The notes under the pieces were generated by a model that was not told where the DNA came from, ran no database searches, and saw only the letters and a list, made by a program, of their open reading frames with translations. The translations under genes were made by a program, and so were the position numbers. DNA of 32,643 nt, from contig DUQT01000239.1 in assembly GCA_012837655.1 (NCBI GenBank), positions 1 to 32,643 on the forward strand. The letters run 5' to 3'. Each line of letters opens with the position of its first letter. Position 1 is the first letter of the stretch. Shown in pieces: positions 28,499-32,643 of the stretch. This DNA is from Actinomyces sp. GTDB taxonomy: Bacteria; Actinomycetota; Actinomycetes; Actinomycetales; Actinomycetaceae.

Positions 28499-29509
28499 AT
28501 GGCTAATGAACAGGAACAAAGCATGCCTGCAGACACCCACGGTGCGGTCGAACTCGGCCAGCAGGGCGCTCAACCTGCAGCAGCCAACACTTCTACCCAA
28601 GCCGGGTATTCCGGTGCCACGGACGCGTACGCACAGCCCGGGCATCCCGGAGCGGCAAACGCGTACGCACAGCCCAGCCAGGCCCAACCGGGCGCCGCTG
28701 GTGCTACAGGCCAGCCGGGCGAGCTAACCGGCCCGATCATCCGCGACGTCGATGAGGCCAACTTCGAAGAGATCGTACAAATCTCCAACCACCTACCCGT
28801 CATCATTGACCTGTGGGCGGACTGGTGCCAGCCGTGCAAACAGCTCACACCCGTACTTGAGGAAATCGTCACCGAGCTTGACGGCCGCGTCCTCCTGGCA
28901 AAAATTGACGTTGAAGCAAATCCGCAGTTGGCGCAAATCTTCCAGGCGCAGTCCATTCCGACCGTCGTTGCGATTATCGGAGGGCGTCCTGTGCCGCTGT
29001 TCCAGGGCGCACAGCCGAAGCAACAGGTTGTGGAGATCTTCAATGAACTCCTTAAGGTTGCTGCAAATGCTGGGCTGACTGGTCGCATAGTTGATCAGGC
29101 ACAGTCCGCGCCGAAGGTTGATCCGCTGCACGAGGCCGCCCTTGCCGCTGAGGACGCCGGCGATTTGGAGGGCGCGATTGCGCAGTGGCACAAGGTTTTG
29201 GCGAACTCACCTAAGGATGAGGTTGCGAAGGAAGCCATTGCCCGTTTGAAGCTTGCGCAGCGCGTCAAGGAGGTCGGAGCTGAGTCAGGGGATGACTCGC
29301 CGATGGCTCGCGCCGACCAGGCGTTTGTGGATGGTGACGCGGATTCTGCGTTTGGCATCCTGCTTGACATCATCCAGAAAGCCAAGGGTAGCGATGACGA
29401 CGCCTTCGAGGAGGCTCGCACGCGCCTGCTGGAAATGTTCACCGTCCTCGGCAACGCCGATCCGCGTGTGAAGACAGCCCGAGGACGCCTCTCAAGCCTG
29501 CTGTTCTAG
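28499..29509 (+). CDS. Thioredoxin-fold/TPR protein (CnoX/YbbN-like) with low-complexity N-terminal region
   Basis: VIIDLWADWCQPCKQLTPVLEEI and IPTVVAIIGGRPVPLFQGAQP, then TPR-like helices; ATG 28499 after AAAGAGG. Confidence 0.88.
   Translation: MANEQEQSMPADTHGAVELGQQGAQPAAANTSTQAGYSGATDAYAQPGHPGAANAYAQPSQAQPGAAGATGQPGELTGPIIRDVDEANFEEIVQISNHLPVIIDLWADWCQPCKQLTPVLEEIVTELDGRVLLAKIDVEANPQLAQIFQAQSIPTVVAIIGGRPVPLFQGAQPKQQVVEIFNELLKVAANAGLTGRIVDQAQSAPKVDPLHEAALAAEDAGDLEGAIAQWHKVLANSPKDEVAKEAIARLKLAQRVKEVGAESGDDSPMARADQAFVDGDADSAFGILLDIIQKAKGSDDDAFEEARTRLLEMFTVLGNADPRVKTARGRLSSLLF
28604..28675 (+). repeat. 36-bp in-frame tandem repeat (12 aa) in the CnoX-like gene
   Basis: gggtattccggtgccacggacgcgtacgcacagccc / gggcatcccggagcggcaaacgcgtacgcacagccc. 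Confidence 0.8.
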
Positions 29510-29631
29510 TCGATATCTCGCGGGGCTCTCGCGTTTGCATTTTTTCGACGAGAACACGAGGACACCTCTCAAGCCTTCTGTTCTAGCTGGTGGCTCGCGG
29601 GGTCTCTGGCGCTTTAATTCTTCGGCTGAAC
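29480..29631. repeat. Direct repeat with 77-bp period that includes the end and stop codon of the CnoX-like gene
   Basis: cgaggacgcctctcaagcctgctgttctag...ctcgcgggg (29480-) vs cgaggacacctctcaagccttctgttctag...ctcgcgggg (29557-). Confidence 0.85.
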
Positions 29632-29724
29632 CTGACGATGCTCTAGCAGGCAACTCTAGGAAGTCTTGCGCACACCTAGCGATGTGGGCACGAGTGCCCG
29701 GTTTCCGAATCAAACTGAGCAAGG

Positions 29725-29760
29725 TTAAGGGGCCGCACCCAACTGGGTGCGGCCCCTTAA
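29725..29760. terminator. Bidirectional terminator between the CnoX-like gene (+) and glgB (-)
   Basis: Perfect 16-bp stem TTAAGGGGCCGCACCC-AACT-GGGTGCGGCCCCTTAA. Confidence 0.8.
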
Positions 29761-29823
29761 CTGTAGGCTTTCTAGCGCTCGCAGGCTCGGACGGTCCTAC
29801 AGACCCTCAAGCTGGAAGTCTTC

Positions 29824-32010
29824 TTAACCCCTCTTGACCGGACGCAGCCAGACAGCGCCTAGCGGGGGAACGCGAAGTTGCGCGGATGCGGGGCGACCGT
29901 TCCACGGAACTTCTTCAGCGACGATTTCGCCCATGTTCTCCACACCAGAGCCGCCATAGATCTCAGCGTCAGTGTTCAGGATTTCTTCCCAGGCACCGGC
30001 AAACGGTAGGCCTACGCGGTATCCCTCGTGCGGGTTGCCCGCAAAGTTAGAGATACAAACGATGAGGTCCTGCTCGCCCTCGTCATTCTTGCCCTTGCGG
30101 ATGTAAGAAATGACGTTGTGGTCGGCGTCGCCAGCCTCAATCCACTCGTACCCCGTGAAGTTGTCATCCCACATGGCGGGGGAGCTCGTGTAGATCTCGT
30201 TCATGTTTGCGACCAGACGGTTCACGCCGCGGTGGCCCGGGTCATCCAGCAGCCACCAGTCAAGTGAGTACGCGTCGGACCATTCGGATTCCTGTCCGAA
30301 GTCCTGGCCCATGAACAGTAGCTGCTTGCCGGGGTGAGACCACTGGTAGGCCAGCAGTGAACGAAGTCCAGCCAAGCGGCGCCACTTATCGCCAGGCATC
30401 TTCGAAATCAGGGAGCCCTTGCCGTGTACAACCTCGTCGTGTGAAAGCGGCAGGATGAAGTTCTCGGAGAACGCGTAGACCAGCGAGAACGTCAGCTCAC
30501 CGTGGTGCCAGCGACGGTTCACCGGGTCTTCCTGCATGTAGCGCAGGGTGTCGTTCATCCAACCCATGTTCCACTTCATGCCGAAGCCCAGGCCACCACC
30601 GGAAGTCGGGGCGGTAACGCCAGGCCACGCGGTCGACTCTTCAGCGATCATAACGATGCCGGGGTTGCGACGGTATGCGGTTGCATTGGTTTCCTGCAGG
30701 AACTGGATTGCCTCCAGGTGCTCGCGACCTCCGTACTGGTTTGGACGCCACTCGCCGTCGTTACGGGAGTAATCCAGGTACAGCATCGAAGCCACAGCAT
30801 CTACGCGCAGGCCGTCAACGTGGAACTCTTCCAGCCAGTACAGTGCGTTCGCAACCAGGAAGTTGCGCACCTCGCGGCGGCCAAAGTTGAAGACCAGCGT
30901 GCCCCAGTCCGGGTGCTCACCGCGCAAAGGATCCGGGTCCTCGTACAGCGCGGTTCCATCGAAGCGAGCCAGCGCCCAGCTGTCTTTCGGGAAGTGGGCG
31001 GGAACCCAGTCAAGGAAGACACCAATGCCGGCCTGGTGCAGCTTGTCAACCAGGTAGCGGAAGTCATCCGGCGTTCCAAACCGTGCAGTCGGAGCGTAGT
31101 GCGACGTCACCTGGTAGCCCCAGGAGCCGCCGAACGGGTGCTCTGCAACGGGCATGAACTCAACGTGCGTGTACCCCATCCGCTTCAGGTAGGGGATTAG
31201 CTCATCAGCCAGGTCACGGTATCCCAAGCCCTGCTTCCAGGAACCAATGTGAACCTCATAGATTGACATTGGGCCCGCGTGAGGATCCTTCTTAGGACGG
31301 TTTTCCATCCATTCGTCGTCTCCCCATTCATGGAACCGGTCTGTTACAACCGAGGCCGTTGCTGGAGGAATCTCCGTTGCTCGAGCCAGCGGATCCGCCT
31401 TTTGCATCCAGTTACCGTCGGGGCCGCAGATCTCGTACTTGTAGCGAGCTCCGACCTCCACGTCTGGAATGAAAAGTTCCCACACGCCGGACGCGCCCAA
31501 TGAACGCATCGAGCTGCCCGTGCCATCCCAGTAGTTGAAATCGCCAACCACGCGGACAGCCTGTGCATTCGGCGCCCACACAGCGAAGGAAACACCGCGA
31601 ACGGGGCCCATCTCGCCGTCGTATTCACGAACGTGCGAGCCCAGGGCGTTCCACAGCGTTTCGTGGCGACCCTCGCCAATCAGGTACAGGTCCATCTCGC
31701 CAAGCGTTGGCAAGAACCGGTACGGATCGTCAGCTTCTACGACCTGGTCGCCGTAAGTTACGCGCAGGCGGTAGTCCGGCACGTGGTCTCCAGGTAGGAC
31801 CGCAACCCAAATGCCGTCTTGTTCGTGGACGGCGTCATAGGTCTTGTCCTTGGTGACAATCTGAACGGAATCGGCCAGGTGGCGCACCGCGCGGATAGTT
31901 ACGTGACCATCGGAAACGTGACCGCCTAGGACGGAGTGCGGCGAATGATGCCGGGCTCCGGCAACCGCGGCAAGCGTGTGTTCATCTACAGGAATTGGTG
32001 TGGCATTCAT
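29824..32010 (-). CDS. glgB: 1,4-alpha-glucan branching enzyme
   Basis: [62 protein letters not shown]; start trimmed to ATG at 32010 ([11 protein letters not shown]). Confidence 0.95.
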   Translation of the reverse strand: MNATPIPVDEHTLAAVAGARHHSPHSVLGGHVSDGHVTIRAVRHLADSVQIVTKDKTYDAVHEQDGIWVAVLPGDHVPDYRLRVTYGDQVVEADDPYRFLPTLGEMDLYLIGEGRHETLWNALGSHVREYDGEMGPVRGVSFAVWAPNAQAVRVVGDFNYWDGTGSSMRSLGASGVWELFIPDVEVGARYKYEICGPDGNWMQKADPLARATEIPPATASVVTDRFHEWGDDEWMENRPKKDPHAGPMSIYEVHIGSWKQGLGYRDLADELIPYLKRMGYTHVEFMPVAEHPFGGSWGYQVTSHYAPTARFGTPDDFRYLVDKLHQAGIGVFLDWVPAHFPKDSWALARFDGTALYEDPDPLRGEHPDWGTLVFNFGRREVRNFLVANALYWLEEFHVDGLRVDAVASMLYLDYSRNDGEWRPNQYGGREHLEAIQFLQETNATAYRRNPGIVMIAEESTAWPGVTAPTSGGGLGFGMKWNMGWMNDTLRYMQEDPVNRRWHHGELTFSLVYAFSENFILPLSHDEVVHGKGSLISKMPGDKWRRLAGLRSLLAYQWSHPGKQLLFMGQDFGQESEWSDAYSLDWWLLDDPGHRGVNRLVANMNEIYTSSPAMWDDNFTGYEWIEAGDADHNVISYIRKGKNDEGEQDLIVCISNFAGNPHEGYRVGLPFAGAWEEILNTDAEIYGGSGVENMGEIVAEEVPWNGRPASAQLRVPPLGAVWLRPVKRG

Positions 32011-32063
32011 GTGTGCAATTCTTCCATGAAGGGAGCTAATTAGTGCGGAAATGGAAATGATCG

Positions 32064-32643
32064 TCACTGCGCGAGACGGCGTAGCGCATTTTCCGGAATC
32101 CAAATCCAGTCCGGACGCATGCGGTACTCATAAACCGCTTCGTAGGCGGCCTTTTCAATCTCGAGGACGCGGATTAGTTCGCTCTCAACAGGGCCGAACC
32201 CTCCGTCGTTCGTGTAACCAGCGATGAATGCGTTGCGCGCATTTTCTAGCCACCAGTCCTCAGCACCACCCTTTGCGGCAGCGTAGTCAAAGGAGCGCAG
32301 CATTCCCGCAACATCACGCAGTGCCAGGTCGGGGACCCTGCGTTCATCCAGGGGACGCAGAGGCTCGCCCTCGAAATCTAAAATGACCCATCCCTGATCA
32401 CCAAGAAGCACTTGCCCCAGGTGGTAGTCCCCGTGAATGCGGATCAGCGGAGGCAGTTCTTCGAGGTCATCGATCCTGTCGATCGCTCTCTCCAGTGCGG
32501 GGGTGATGTCACTGTCGCGAAGTTCGGGGACCTCAGCGGCGGCCGCCGAGAGGTTCACCTGCAAACGTTCGTGAAGTTCTGAAGGAGTGAGCGTGCCCGA
32601 CGCGCCAAATGCGGTGGCCAGGTGCTCGTGAAGTCCCGCAGTC
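32064..32643 (-). CDS. Maltokinase, C-terminal part (gene continues past the right edge)
   Basis: [55 protein letters not shown]; frame open to the window end; adjacent to glgB. Confidence 0.88.
   Translation of the reverse strand, partial: TAGLHEHLATAFGASGTLTPSELHERLQVNLSAAAAEVPELRDSDITPALERAIDRIDDLEELPPLIRIHGDYHLGQVLLGDQGWVILDFEGEPLRPLDERRVPDLALRDVAGMLRSFDYAAAKGGAEDWWLENARNAFIAGYTNDGGFGPVESELIRVLEIEKAAYEAVYEYRMRPDWIWIPENALRRLAQ

Noticed and set aside
30502-31200. 232-aa ORF on the + strand
   Set aside because: Antisense to glgB catalytic core; no recognisable domain.
32064-32564. Complete 166-aa kinase-like ORF
   Set aside because: The frame remains open to the window edge ([28 protein letters not shown]...), so the annotated start is internal and the gene is truncated by the window.

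Overview
The window is mostly an actinobacterial housekeeping region, and its gene content and order suggest Actinomycetales-like chromosomal DNA. On the + strand, in order: tRNA-Arg(CCG), rpiB, argS-lysA-hom-thrB, rho, rpmE-prfA-prmC-tsaC-wecA-atpI-like, the F1Fo ATP synthase operon atpBEFHAGDC, a DUF2550 protein, nucS/endoMS, nagA and a small zinc-ribbon-like protein. These are followed by a membrane protein, a lipoprotein and a thioredoxin/TPR (CnoX-like) protein. On the - strand: a DUF1684 protein, a DivIVA-like long coiled-coil protein, glgB and a partial maltokinase. I see no CRISPR array, prophage, IS element or obvious defence system. The points worth following up are: (1) a chemoreceptor hairpin-tip fragment cut off abruptly at the left edge; (2) short degenerate direct repeats (30, 33, 36, 39, 54, 56 and 77 bp periods) in several 3' intergenic regions, sometimes including the stop codon of the adjacent gene; (3) a three-arm, mutually exclusive pairing element upstream of the atp operon; (4) a 70-nt structured inverted repeat downstream of nagA; (5) two promoter-like sites with an inverted repeat filling an unusually long 25-bp spacer; (6) several apparently leaderless genes; (7) a rho leader with hairpins and an overlapping uORF. 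All calls come from reading the sequence; no database search or folding was run.
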